From positions 1 through 37,713 of the forward strand of contig DAOTXK010000354.1 in NCBI GenBank assembly GCA_034435395.1: a stretch of 37,713 bases of DNA. Direction: 5' to 3'. This stretch comes from DAOTXK01 sp034435395 (GTDB lineage: Bacteria; Chloroflexota; Anaerolineae; Aggregatilineales; Ch27). Each line of letters starts with the position of its first letter. Within the stretch, counting starts at the first letter, position 1. Below, one piece after another: positions 30,039-37,713 of the stretch. Below the pieces are notes generated by a model. That model was not told where the DNA came from. It was given only the letters and a program-made list of their open reading frames with translations, and made no database searches. The position numbers were made by a program, and so were the translations under genes.

Positions 30039-30914
30039 ATGACACAGGTGACTTCGGCCACACGTACCGGCATGGCGATGGATGAATTTATCCGGCAGTA
30101 TGAACAGGAAGGGCCGTTTGAACTGATCTTACGGAGAACAAATCGTCATGTCCCCCTCCGACGGCAGGGCATTCTGAAATCGCGTCCCGTCTCATGGCGA
30201 GTCTCATTATCTATTTGCAGGCAAAAGAACTGGGCGTAGCCTACAGCGAAGGCGCTTTCGTCACTACCGATCCCCACGATCCGAACTGGGTCAAAGGCTC
30301 GCGCACGCCGGACCTGATGTATTTTGAAGCGAACCGTTTTAAAGTTTATAAGGAAAAAATCCGGACTGGCGAGATGTTCCCTTCGCCATTGTGCCGGGTT
30401 GGGTGGTGACGCTCCCCACACCTAAAGGCGGGGGCTTCTGCCGCACGCATGAGCCAACGCTCTACGTTACGCGACAAGGCTCCGTCCGAGCCAGAAGGAA
30501 GTTTCTCTCTTATGTGCGGTTCAGGTTTTACACAGCGGCCTTCCCGCTGCAACCGGCAACCCGAAGTTGTTAAAGAGCCGCGCTTGGCAAGCGCTGTATG
30601 CAAAAATGATAACACTGGAGGGCTTGCTACGCAAGCCGCGCCTTATATCCCCACACCTAAAGCTGGGGGCTTTACGGCGCATTTTGGTAAAAATCGTCTC
30701 AACCCGTGATCGCTACACGGATGTACTGGACAAAGTGAGCGGTTATCTGGCTATTGGTGTGCGGTTGGTGTGGGTGATCGGTCCTCGGAAGCAGGCGGTG
30801 ACGGTTCATTATCCAGACGGGCGGGCACAACTGGTGACGGCTGAGGGAACGATCACTGGCGAGGAGGTCATTCCCGGTTTTAAGATTGCGGTGAAAGAGC
30901 TTTTTGGCGAATAG
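30039..30914 (+). pseudogene. Broken Uma2-family (DUF820) gene
   Basis: Parts of one Uma2-type protein (PD-(D/E)XK-like fold) can be read in order but in different frames: MTQVTSATRTGMAMDEFIRQ...GPFELI from 30039, then YGEQIVMSPSD, then AGHSEIASRLMASLIIYLQAKELGVAYSEGAFV...RTPDLMYFEANRFKVYKE, then NPDWRDVPFAIVPGWVV, and after an insertion IVSTRDRYTDVLDKVSGYLAIGVRLVWVIGP...PGFKIAVKELFGE to the stop at 30912-30914. At least three frameshifts (one at an A run near 30350) and an insertion of about 285 bp inactivate it. Uma2 proteins are common paralogues in Chloroflexota and cyanobacteria; their role is poorly known. Confidence 0.85.
30404..30692 (+). mobile_element. Short insertion with IS200/IS605-like terminal hairpins, no transposase
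   Basis: The Uma2 reading frame breaks after GWVV (about 30408) and resumes at IVSTRD (about 30690). The inserted DNA begins and ends with similar hairpins, CCCCACACCTAAAGGCGGGGGC (in two parts from 30413) and CCCCACACCTAAAGCTGGGGGC (from 30649). Hairpins of the CCxxxxCCTAAAGGxxxxGG type mark ends of TnpB-carrying IS605/IS1341 elements. No transposase or TnpB frame is present. The interior is GC-rich and structured, so it could be a minimal nonautonomous element or an orphan omegaRNA region. Boundaries are approximate. Confidence 0.5.
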
Positions 30915-31028
30915 GGTATTGACCGGCCCGGCATATTTGTCTCTTAGAGCCTGTCCGAAGAATCATCAAAAGCCTGAGCAACAAGAGGCTTAAGCTCTTT
31001 GTCCGTGAATTCTCAGGTAGATAGCGTC

Positions 31029-31307
31029 ATGGCGACGATCAAACTTTTCGCCTCGCTGCGGGAGATCGCCGGGGAGAGCACCATCACCGTGCCGATGGGC
31101 GGCGGCGGGGTCGTGCGCGATCTGGGCCCGATTCTTCGCCGGATCAACCCGGCGCTGGGCGCGGCAGTGTTTGACGAGGCGGGGGAACTCACCGGCAAGG
31201 CGCAGGTGCTGGTCAACGGACGCAATATCGAGTGGCTGGGCGGGTTGGATACGCCGATCACCGATGCTGACACGATTGCGTTGATGGCCCCGGTGGCCGG
31301 AGGGTAG
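31029..31307 (+). CDS. MoaD/ThiS-family ubiquitin-like sulfur carrier
   Basis: A 92-residue beta-grasp protein: ATIKLFASLREIAGES (first strands), RRINPALGAAVFDEAG, VLVNGRNIEWLGGLDTPITDADTIALMAPVAGG. It ends in Gly-Gly, the C-terminal tail that is adenylated and thiocarboxylated in MoaD, ThiS and archaeal SAMP proteins. The sulfur destination (molybdopterin, thiamine, cysteine or tRNA) cannot be judged, because no moaE, thiG, cysM or E1-like gene is adjacent. ATG 31029 (AGGTAG upstream) is preferred to the longer frame at 30999. Confidence 0.88.
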   Translation: MATIKLFASLREIAGESTITVPMGGGGVVRDLGPILRRINPALGAAVFDEAGELTGKAQVLVNGRNIEWLGGLDTPITDADTIALMAPVAGG

Positions 31308-31323
31308 GCCCCCGAAACCGGTA

Positions 31324-31352
31324 TGGACGGGTTGTGGGGGGTGCGTTATACT
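31324..31352 (+). promoter_or_regulatory. Promoter of the prfA-prmC-sua5 operon
   Basis: TGGACG (31324-31329), 17 nt, TATACT (31347-31352). A small GCCCC/GGGGC hairpin followed by TTTGT lies in the leader at 31387-31410 and could be a weak attenuator. Confidence 0.45.
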
Positions 31353-31432
31353 TACGTTAAGCCGTTGAGCCAATTGAGCAAGTTCTGCCCCTTCAGTGCG
31401 AGGGGGCTTTGTATGTATGACGGGGATGCAGG

Positions 31433-32506
31433 GTGAACATGTTGTTGGAAAAGCTGGCCGGGATTGAGTCGCGCTTCGCCGAGATCGAGCGCCTGATGGC
31501 CGACCCGGCGGTCATGATGGATTACGAGCGCATCGCTGAGCTGGCGCAGGAAAAATCCAGCCTGGAGGACCTTGTCGAGACTGCCCGCAAATACCGCCGC
31601 GTGATGGGGGAACTGGCCGGCGCGCGTCAGATCGCCGCCGAAGCAGAGGACCCTGAACTGGCGGAACTGGCCGCGGCGGAGATCGACGACCTGGAAGCCC
31701 GGCAGGCGCGCCTGGAAGAACAGATCAAGCGGCTGCTGCTGCCCAAAGACCCCCGCGACGAAAAAAACGTCATCATGGAGATTCGCGCCGGGACCGGCGG
31801 CGACGAGGCAGGACTGTTTGCGGCGGACCTGTTCCGGATGTACACCCGCTATGCGGAGGCGCGCGGCTGGAAGACCGAGGTCATCAGCAGCCATGAGACG
31901 GGCCTGGGGGGCTTCAAAGAGATTATTCTGGAGATCAAAGGGCGGGGAGCGTACAGCCGCCTCAAGTATGAAAGCGGCGTCCACCGCGTCCAGCGCGTCC
32001 CGATCACGGAGAGCCAGGGCCGAATCCATACCAGCACGGCCACCGTGGCCGTGCTGGCCGCGATCGATGAGGTAGAGATCGCGATCAACCCCAGCGATCT
32101 CCAGATCGACACGTATCGCAGCGCGGGGGCGGGCGGGCAGAACGTCCAGAAGAACGAGACGGCGGTCCGTATCACTCACCTGCCCACCGGTCTGGTCGTC
32201 ACCTGCCAGGATGAGCGCAGCCAGACGCAGAACCGGTTGCGCGCCATGAGCATTCTGCGCGCCCGGCTGTATGACATCGAGCAGCGCCGCCGGCAAGAGC
32301 AGCAGGATTCGGAGCGGCGCAGCCAGGTCGGCACGGGGGAGCGCAGCGAAAAGATACGCACCTACAACTTTCCCCAAAACCGCGTCACCGATCACCGGAT
32401 CAATATGAGCAGCCACAACCTGGAGGCGGTGCTGGAGGGCGAGCTGGATATGTTTATCGACGAGCTGGCCACCCGCGAGCAGGCGGAGCGGCTGGCCGAG
32501 GCATGA
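31433..32506 (+). CDS. prfA: Peptide chain release factor 1
   Basis: Reads UAA and UAG stop codons and triggers peptide release. The 357-residue protein has the usual domains: helical N-terminus (1-105), MEIRAGTGGDEAGLFAADLFRMY, the codon-recognition segment HRVQRVPITESQGRIHTS (the P-x-T motif is PIT here; PAT or PVT is usual), and SAGAGGQNVQKNETAVRITH with the GGQ that enters the peptidyl-transferase centre. GTG 31433 has GGGGA upstream; ATG 31439 is two codons later. It is followed by prmC with a 4-nt overlap, the standard arrangement, since PrmC methylates the GGQ glutamine. Confidence 0.95.
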   Translation: MNMLLEKLAGIESRFAEIERLMADPAVMMDYERIAELAQEKSSLEDLVETARKYRRVMGELAGARQIAAEAEDPELAELAAAEIDDLEARQARLEEQIKRLLLPKDPRDEKNVIMEIRAGTGGDEAGLFAADLFRMYTRYAEARGWKTEVISSHETGLGGFKEIILEIKGRGAYSRLKYESGVHRVQRVPITESQGRIHTSTATVAVLAAIDEVEIAINPSDLQIDTYRSAGAGGQNVQKNETAVRITHLPTGLVVTCQDERSQTQNRLRAMSILRARLYDIEQRRRQEQQDSERRSQVGTGERSEKIRTYNFPQNRVTDHRINMSSHNLEAVLEGELDMFIDELATREQAERLAEA

Positions 32507-33360
32507 CCGAACGGACGGTGGGCGCGGCGCTACAGGCGGCGGCAACCGCCATAGCCCCGGTATCGGAGTCGCCGCGCCTGGAGGCGCAGGTATTGCTGGG
32601 CCATCTGTTGGGCGTGGAGCGCGCGGCGCTGCTGGCCCATCCGGAGCGCCCGCTGACGCCCGATCAGGCGGCGGGGTTTGAAGGGCTGGTGTCCCGGCGC
32701 GCCAGCGGCGTTCCCCTCCCTTATCTGACGGGCCGCCGGGCTTTCTATCATCACGACTTCCTGGTCACGCCGGATGTGCTCATCCCCCGCCCGGAGACCG
32801 AGCACCTGGTCGAGGCGGCATTGGCCTGGGCGCGCCGTCGCTCGCCGGATGGGAGCGGCCTGACGCTGGTTGATGTGGGGACGGGGAGCGGGGCCATTGC
32901 GCTCTCCCTGGCGGCGGAGCTGCCCGGCGCGGTGGTATTCGCGACCGACATTGGCGCGGAAGCGCTGGCCGTCGCCCGGCGGAACGCCGACCGGATTGGC
33001 GTCTCCCATGTCCGCTTTTGCCGGGGCGACCTGCTGGACGCGCTGCCGGGCGACGGGCGACCGGACCTGATCGCCGCCAATCTGCCCTATATCGCCACCG
33101 ATGAGTGGGAGCGGCTGGCCGTCGCCCGCCACGAGCCTCGCCTGGCGCTGGATGGCGGCCCGGACGGGCTGAGGCTGATCCGGCGGTTGCTGGCCCAGAC
33201 GCCGCAATGGGTCGGCCCCTGTTTCTGCCTGCTGGTGGAGATCGGGGCGGACCAGGGGGCGGCGGTGACCAGGCTGTGCCGGGAGGCTTTTCCTGGGGCG
33301 TCCGTGCGGGTGATCAAGGACTACGCCGGGCATGACCGGGTGGTGGAGGCGGTCCGGTGA
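32503..33360 (+). CDS. prmC: Release-factor glutamine methyltransferase
   Basis: Methylates the Gln of the GGQ motif in RF1 and RF2. It has an N-terminal helical domain (ARRASGVPLPYLTGRRAFYHHDFLVTPDVLIPRPETEHLV) and a Rossmann SAM domain with LVDVGTGSGAIALSLA, VFATDIGAEALAVARRNA and the catalytic NLPY (variant of NPPY). 285 residues is normal. ATG 32503 overlaps the prfA stop (ATGA), and its own TGA overlaps the GTG of sua5, so the three genes form a tightly coupled operon. Confidence 0.95.
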   Translation: MTERTVGAALQAAATAIAPVSESPRLEAQVLLGHLLGVERAALLAHPERPLTPDQAAGFEGLVSRRASGVPLPYLTGRRAFYHHDFLVTPDVLIPRPETEHLVEAALAWARRRSPDGSGLTLVDVGTGSGAIALSLAAELPGAVVFATDIGAEALAVARRNADRIGVSHVRFCRGDLLDALPGDGRPDLIAANLPYIATDEWERLAVARHEPRLALDGGPDGLRLIRRLLAQTPQWVGPCFCLLVEIGADQGAAVTRLCREAFPGASVRVIKDYAGHDRVVEAVR

Positions 33361-33977
33361 GCCGCATCCTGCCCTTTAATTCCCAGACCGTGCCGCTGGC
33401 CTGTCAGGCGCTCCGGCGCGGTCAACTGGTCGTCCTGCCGACCGATACGGTGTATGGCGTGGCGGCGTCGGCCCGTTCGGCGGAAGCCATCACGCGATTG
33501 TTTGCGGCCAAGGGGCGTCCGGCGGATAACCCGATCCCGCTGCTGCTCAGCGACGCCGACTGCCTGGCGCGGGTGTGCGTCCAGGTGCCGGAGGCCGCGT
33601 ACCGGCTGGCGGAAGCCTTCTGGCCCGGCCCGCTGACCATCGCCCTGCCAAAAGCACCTGACCTGCCCGCCGCGCTGACGCCGCTGCCCACCGTCGGCGT
33701 GCGCGTGCCGGATCACGATCTGACGCGGGCCGTCATCCGGGCGATGGGCGGCGCGCTGGCCGTGACCAGCGCCAATCGCTCCGGCGGCCCCAATCCGCTG
33801 ACCGTGCCGGAGGCCCGCCAGCAGTTGGGATCGGCGGTGAGCTACTACCTGGATGGCGGCCCTGCGCCGGGCGGGGTGCCGTCGACCGTGGTCACGTTTG
33901 ACGGAACGGGGGCGCTCCGGGTCGTGCGCGAGGGGCCGCTCAGCCTCGCCGATCTGCGGGCGGCACTGGGCGGATAG
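33357..33977 (+). CDS. L-threonylcarbamoyladenylate synthase (Sua5/YciO/YrdC family)
   Basis: Makes threonylcarbamoyl-AMP from threonine, bicarbonate and ATP for the t6A modification of ANN-reading tRNAs. The YrdC fold is shown by LVVLPTDTVYGVAASARSAEAITRLFAAKGRP (the KGRP-type nucleotide-binding motif), WPGPLTIALP, VGVRVPDH, and AVTSANRSGGPNPLT. 206 residues matches the short TsaC/YrdC form without the extra Sua5 domain. The start is GTG, overlapping the prmC stop by 4 nt. The C-terminus overlaps the convergent rhomboid-like gene by about 38 bp. Confidence 0.93.
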   Translation: MSRILPFNSQTVPLACQALRRGQLVVLPTDTVYGVAASARSAEAITRLFAAKGRPADNPIPLLLSDADCLARVCVQVPEAAYRLAEAFWPGPLTIALPKAPDLPAALTPLPTVGVRVPDHDLTRAVIRAMGGALAVTSANRSGGPNPLTVPEARQQLGSAVSYYLDGGPAPGGVPSTVVTFDGTGALRVVREGPLSLADLRAALGG

Positions 33978-34599
33978 TCTTCTCGCGCAGGAGCCATCCG
34001 GCCCCGCAACCGGCCAGCAAGCCGGCGGCATGTACGTCGTTGGAGCCGGGAGAGGGCAGGAGCAGCGCGACCCCCAACCAGATCAACCCCGCTGTCAACC
34101 CCATCGCCAGCCAGCGGCGGCTCAGCAACCCCAGCGAGGCCCCGGCTACCCCCGCCAACAGCCCGCTGGCCCCCACGGCAGGCTGGTCCGGCCTCCGGAG
34201 GATCAGGTATAACCAGCTCCCCAGGCCGGACCACAGCAGAACCAACACGTACCATCTGAAGCTGAGCCGGTATTCCACCCACACCCCAAACAGCCAGATG
34301 CCGCCCAGGTTCACCAACAGGTGCGCCGGGCCGAGGTGAATGAACGTCGCCACCACCACCGTGTGATCGAGCGACCGGCCGGCGGCGTACTGAAGGACGA
34401 TCTGGGCGCGTTCGTCAGGCGGCAGGGACCACAACGCCAGGTAGGCCAAAAACAGCCCCAGGAGCAACAGATGGGTGATGGGCGTCCGGCGAATGATGAA
34501 CAAGCCCCGCGCCTCTGGATTATGACGGGCATTGGTGACACTATATGGCGAAAGCTGATGGCAGTGCCAACACCACACGGCGACACCAGGCCGCGACAA
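33940..34599 (-). CDS. Rhomboid-family intramembrane serine protease
   Basis: A membrane protein with about six helices. Rhomboid marks are FIHLGPAHLLVNLGGIWLFG (the H-x-x-x-N region and TM2), the catalytic Ser in AVGASGLLAGVAGA (GxSG) and the catalytic His in NDVHAAGLLAGCGAGW. The start is uncertain: TTG 34599 gives 219 residues with an unusual Cys-rich WCWHCHQ segment that could be part of a zinc ribbon, while TTG 34503 (AGAGGCGCGGGG upstream) gives FIIRRTPITHLLLLGLF, a typical rhomboid start. It lies downstream of clpB on the same strand. Confidence 0.82.
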   Translation of the reverse strand: MSRPGVAVWCWHCHQLSPYSVTNARHNPEARGLFIIRRTPITHLLLLGLFLAYLALWSLPPDERAQIVLQYAAGRSLDHTVVVATFIHLGPAHLLVNLGGIWLFGVWVEYRLSFRWYVLVLLWSGLGSWLYLILRRPDQPAVGASGLLAGVAGASLGLLSRRWLAMGLTAGLIWLGVALLLPSPGSNDVHAAGLLAGCGAGWLLREKTIRPVPPADRRG

Positions 34600-34727
34600 A
34601 TTACAGGCGCGTATGTCCGCAGCGGCAGGCGAGGACGGTCAGACCACTCAGGGGCATCAGCGGCTGCCACAACAGACTGGGCATGCCAGCAGCGGCACGT
34701 CCTCGCCCGCTTTTTTGTCAGACGCGG

Positions 34728-37334
34728 TTAAACCTCGGTGGCCTCCGGCGCGACCGTCTGGAAGATCAGCCCTTCGCCGGAGGGATTAACATCGACGGTT
34801 ACGTGATCACCTTCCCGCACGCCGCCCTCCAGGATGTACAACGCCAGCGGGTCCTGCAATTCGCGCTGGAGGCAGCGCTTGAGCGGACGCGCCCCGTATA
34901 CCGGGTCATAGCCGCGCTCGGCCAGGTATTCGCGGGCGGCGTCGCTCAGGCCGAGGGTCAGGCCGCGCTCGGCCAGCAGCTGGTGCAGCCGCCGCAGCTG
35001 GATGTCCACGATGCGCAGGATATGCTCCGGGCGCAGGTTGTGGAAGATGATCACTTCGTCCAGCCGGTTCAAGAACTCAGGCCGGAAGTGACGGTCCAGC
35101 TCGTCCAGGATGGCCTGGCGCACACGCGGGTCGTCCGCGCCGCCGGACTCTTTAAGCAGGTGGCTGCCGATGTTGCTGGTCATGATGATCACGGTGTTGG
35201 TGAAATCCACCGTGCGGCCGTGCCCGTCAGTCAGGCGGCCCTCGTCCAACACCTGCAAGAAGATGTTAAACACCTCCGGATGCGCCTTTTCGATCTCGTC
35301 AAACAGCACCACCGCGTAAGGACGGCGGCGAATCGCCTCGGTAAGCTGGCCGCCCTCGTCATAGCCGATATAGCCGGGCGGGGCGCCGATCAGGCGGGCC
35401 ACGCTGTGCCGCTCGCCGTACTCGCTCATGTCGATGCGCACCATGGCTTCCTCGGAGTCAAACAGGAATTCGGCCAGGGCGCGGGCCAGCTCGGTTTTGC
35501 CGACGCCGGTCGGCCCCAGGAACATGAAGGTGCCCATCGGCCGATGGGGGTCTTGCAGACCGGCCCGGCTGCGGCGCACAGCGTTGCTGACGGCGCGGAT
35601 GGCGTCATCCTGGCCGATGACGCGCTGGTGCAGCCGATCTTCCATCTTGAGCAGTTTTTCGACCTCGCCTTCCAGCAGGCGGCTGACCGGGATGCCCGTC
35701 CAGCGGGAAACCACGCCCGCCACCTCGTCAGCGTCCACTTCCTCTTTGAGCATCGCGCCACTGGCCTGCAATTCGTGGAGCCGTGCTTCTTCCCGCGCCA
35801 GGCGCTTCTCCAGCTCCGGGATGACGCCATACTGGATGCGCGACGCCTGCTCCAGGTCGGTCCGGCGCTGCGCCCGCTCCAGTTCGATGCGGGCCTGGTC
35901 AAGCTCGGCCTTGGTGTTCCGAATGGCCTGGATGGCATCTTTTTCGGCCTGCCAGCGCGCGGTGAGCGCCCGCTGTTCTTCCCGCCGGTTGGCCAGCTCT
36001 TCCTCCAGTTTTTCCAGCCGCTCCTTGGAAGCCTTGTCGCGCTCTTTTTTGAGCGCCTCACGCTCGATCTCCAGCTGCATGATGGCGCGGTCCACCTCAT
36101 CCAGCAGTTGCGGCTTGGAGTCGATCTCGGTGCGCAGCCGGGACGCCGCTTCGTCGATCAGGTCGATGGCTTTGTCGGGGAGCTGGCGGTCGCTGATGTA
36201 ACGATGGCTGAGGGCAGCGGCGGCGATCACGGCGCTGTCCTGGATGCGCACGCCGTGGTGCACCTCGTAACGCTCCTTGAGGCCGCGCAGGATGCTGATC
36301 GTGTCCTCGACGCTCGGCTCGTCCACAAACACAGGCTGGAAACGCCGCTCCAGCGCCGCGTCGGTCTCGATGTGCTTGCGGTATTCGTCAAGCGTGGTCG
36401 CGCCGATGGCATGAAGCTCGCCGCGAGCCAGCATGGGTTTGAGCATGTTGCCGGCGTCCAGCGCGCCTTCAGCAGCCCCGGCTCCCACAATGGTGTGCAA
36501 CTCATCCAGGAACAGGATGACCTGCCCCTGCGAATCGGCGATTTCCTTGAGCACGGCTTTGAGGCGCTCCTCGAATTCGCCACGGAACTTGGCCCCCGCC
36601 AGCATGCTGCCGATGTCCAGGGCGATGATGCGCTTGTTCTTCAACCCTTCTGGCACATCGCCGTTGACGATACGCTGGCTCAACCCTTCCACGATGGCCG
36701 TCTTGCCAACACCGGCCTCGCCGATCAGGACCGGGTTATTTTTGGTACGGCGGCTGAGGACCTGGATCACACGCCGGATTTCCTCATCGCGCCCGATAAC
36801 CGGGTCGAGCTTGCCCTGGCGAGCCAGGGCCGTCATATCCCGCCCGTATTTTTCCAGGCTCTGGTAGGTGGATTCGGGGTCCTGGCTGGTGATGCGCTGC
36901 CCGCCGCGAATGCTGGTCAACGCCTGCAACACGCTGTTCTGGTCGACGCCGTGGCGCGCCAGCAGATCATCGACCGACGAGTCCTGGGTCAGGGCCAGCA
37001 GGATGTGCTCCGTGCTGACATATTCGTCACGCATGCGTTGGGCCTGCTGCTCAGCGCCGCTGAGCACGTTCACGGCGGCCCGTGACAGGCCGACCTGGCC
37101 ATCCGCCCGCGCCAGGCGGGGCAGGTGATCCAGCATGGCCCGGGCTTCGGCGGCCAGCGCTTCGGGCCGCCCGCCGATCTTGGCAATCACTTCCGGCACG
37201 ACGCCCTGCTGTTGGGTGAGCAGGGCCAGCAGCAGGTGGGCCGGTTCGATGGCCGCCTGGTTGCCGTCAACTGCCAGCCGCTGCGCCGTCAGAACCGCTT
37301 CCTGCGCACGGTTGGTGAAACGACTCAAGTCCAT
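34728..37334 (-). CDS. clpB: ATP-dependent chaperone ClpB
   Basis: An 868-residue hexameric disaggregase working with DnaK. It has the N-domain (FTNRAQEAVLTAQRLA ... YVSTEHILLAL), AAA+ module 1 (LIGEAGVGKTAIVEGL Walker A, LFLDELHTIVGAG Walker B, pore loop around GAKFRGEFEER), the coiled-coil middle domain (about 400-530, KERDKASKERLEKLEEEL) that marks ClpB rather than ClpA/C, and AAA+ module 2 (LGPTGVGKTELARALAEFLF, GYIGYDEGG, VVLFDEIEKAHPEVF, SNIGS). There is no ClpP-binding loop. AAGGAG lies 11 nt before ATG 37334. No CIRCE or complete HAIR operator is seen upstream; an imperfect palindrome is at 37408-37423. Confidence 0.97.
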   Translation of the reverse strand: MDLSRFTNRAQEAVLTAQRLAVDGNQAAIEPAHLLLALLTQQQGVVPEVIAKIGGRPEALAAEARAMLDHLPRLARADGQVGLSRAAVNVLSGAEQQAQRMRDEYVSTEHILLALTQDSSVDDLLARHGVDQNSVLQALTSIRGGQRITSQDPESTYQSLEKYGRDMTALARQGKLDPVIGRDEEIRRVIQVLSRRTKNNPVLIGEAGVGKTAIVEGLSQRIVNGDVPEGLKNKRIIALDIGSMLAGAKFRGEFEERLKAVLKEIADSQGQVILFLDELHTIVGAGAAEGALDAGNMLKPMLARGELHAIGATTLDEYRKHIETDAALERRFQPVFVDEPSVEDTISILRGLKERYEVHHGVRIQDSAVIAAAALSHRYISDRQLPDKAIDLIDEAASRLRTEIDSKPQLLDEVDRAIMQLEIEREALKKERDKASKERLEKLEEELANRREEQRALTARWQAEKDAIQAIRNTKAELDQARIELERAQRRTDLEQASRIQYGVIPELEKRLAREEARLHELQASGAMLKEEVDADEVAGVVSRWTGIPVSRLLEGEVEKLLKMEDRLHQRVIGQDDAIRAVSNAVRRSRAGLQDPHRPMGTFMFLGPTGVGKTELARALAEFLFDSEEAMVRIDMSEYGERHSVARLIGAPPGYIGYDEGGQLTEAIRRRPYAVVLFDEIEKAHPEVFNIFLQVLDEGRLTDGHGRTVDFTNTVIIMTSNIGSHLLKESGGADDPRVRQAILDELDRHFRPEFLNRLDEVIIFHNLRPEHILRIVDIQLRRLHQLLAERGLTLGLSDAAREYLAERGYDPVYGARPLKRCLQRELQDPLALYILEGGVREGDHVTVDVNPSGEGLIFQTVAPEATEV

Positions 37335-37407
37335 TCACTCATAAACTCCTTCTTTAAGGGTTTTCCCCTGGATTTTTGTCTGTCCATGTTATCGTATATC
37401 CGGTGTG

Positions 37408-37423
37408 TATGATAGGCATCATA
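37408..37423. promoter_or_regulatory. Inverted repeat upstream of clpB
   Basis: TATGATAGGCATCATA is a 6-bp inverted repeat with a 4-nt centre, 74-89 bp before the clpB start. It does not match CIRCE or HAIR. It could be an operator for an unidentified heat-shock regulator or part of the promoter. Confidence 0.35.
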
Positions 37424-37497
37424 AAGCCGTTAGAGTAGCGTAGGAAGGGGACGCCAAACTGTTGGCGGCTGAGGATGCGCCGTCCCGCACAGGCGGG

Positions 37498-37713
37498 TCA
37501 GGAGGCCGGTTCCTCGGTGGCTTCCGGCGCGGGAGGGCGGGGCTGAGGGGCCTCCTCGGTGGCCATGGGCGCTGCCGCCGTAGCCGTCGCCTCGCTGGAC
37601 GGCGTTTCAGGAGCGGGTGGGATATTGTGGCAAAATGTGGGAAAAGTGGGATACGGCTGGATTCTGTGGGTTAATGTTGGATGTGGTGGGATAGGGGGTC
37701 GGGGAGTGGGGGG
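37498..37713 (-). CDS. C-terminal tail of an unidentified protein entering from the right edge
   Basis: The minus strand is open from the window edge to TGA 37500-37498 and reads a Pro-rich stretch, then SSEATATAAAPMATEEAPQPR and PAPEATEEPAS. An Ala/Pro/Glu tail of this style is common at the ends of large proteins in such genomes. The outer part (37610-37713) has irregular GTGGGAT-type repeats and may be noncoding, so the true coding part could be shorter. The family cannot be judged. Confidence 0.35.
   Translation of the reverse strand, partial: PPTPRPPIPPHPTLTHRIQPYPTFPTFCHNIPPAPETPSSEATATAAAPMATEEAPQPRPPAPEATEEPAS

Noticed and set aside
30470..30540. GAGCC...GGTTC pairing resembling group II intron domain V
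   Set aside because: The middle does not fit the 34-nt domain V pattern (no catalytic triad and bulge in place), and no intron-encoded protein or other domains are present.
30449..30709. 86-codon frame inside the Uma2 insertion as a protein gene
   Set aside because: It has low-complexity composition, no ribosome-binding site and no family resemblance; the insert is better explained as noncoding mobile DNA.
30944..31008. TTAGAGCCTGTCCGAAG as a solo IS5-type end
   Set aside because: It resembles GAGCCTGT-type inverted repeats, but no partner end or transposase is near. It may be a relic but cannot be supported.
34545..37085. Very long plus-strand reading frame (846 codons) opposite clpB
   Set aside because: It is the antisense shadow of clpB, whose protein matches ClpB motif by motif; the plus-strand translation has no recognisable domain.
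37325..37331. ACTCAAG half-site (HAIR/HspR operator) near the clpB start
   Set aside because: Only one half is present and it is part of the coding sequence for Asp-Leu-Ser; no partner at the required spacing. No CIRCE element was found either.

Overview
The window looks like a high-GC chromosome segment from a Chloroflexota bacterium, probably an Anaerolineae-like lineage. This is an inference from gene content and style: PA14/SH3b surface proteins, Thr/Pro-rich lipoproteins, Uma2 fragments, degenerate response regulators and the prfA-prmC-sua5 cluster. No 16S rRNA or phylogenetic marker was compared.

The window has two parts that meet at a tRNA-Asp gene (7532-7604, minus strand). Positions 1 to about 7530 form the right-hand end of a mobile or accessory island. 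From the left it holds the end of a CRISPR array (three repeat copies, the first partial); a truncated IS21-family istA fused directly to the last repeat; an unknown four-helix membrane protein; a complete IS5-family element with a frameshifted transposase; the last ~147 codons of a type I restriction subunit (hsdR) cut off at the IS5 end, with its usual YgjP-like metallopeptidase neighbour; two unknown proteins; an XRE regulator whose promoter overlaps a divergent promoter for a short RNA that encodes a possible 7-residue peptide; a structured leader RNA with two micro-ORFs; and a large serine recombinase whose last ~18 codons lie inside the 3' half of tRNA-Asp. The recombinase next to the tRNA suggests an element integrated at tRNA-Asp. 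The partner attachment site would lie left of the window.

The rest (7605-37713) is ordinary chromosome. It contains a PA14x3/SH3bx2 secreted protein, a P1 (DmpA-type) peptidase, a TPR protein, a THUMP-type RNA methyltransferase, rpe, rpmB, an iron module (FTR1 permease with a Fur-box-like palindrome, plus a divergent DtxR-family regulator), a TIR-HEAT repeat protein with an in-frame stop near its start, an ABC exporter coupled to a DJ-1/PfpI protein, an SH3b lipoprotein, a small Cys-rich protein, an M14-type deacylase/peptidase, a pseudo-receiver/GAF protein, an M20 peptidase, an OmpR-type regulator with a degenerate receiver, rpsT (TTG start), asnB (apparently leaderless), a broken Uma2 gene split by a short insertion with TnpB-type terminal hairpins, a MoaD/ThiS-like protein, the prfA-prmC-sua5 translation cluster, a rhomboid-like protein and clpB.

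The items most worth a second look are the XRE/bidirectional promoter/micropeptide RNA unit, the recombinase-tRNA overlap, the interrupted TIR-HEAT gene with near-identical repeats, and the Uma2 insertion. Every family assignment was made by reading motifs; no database search was run.
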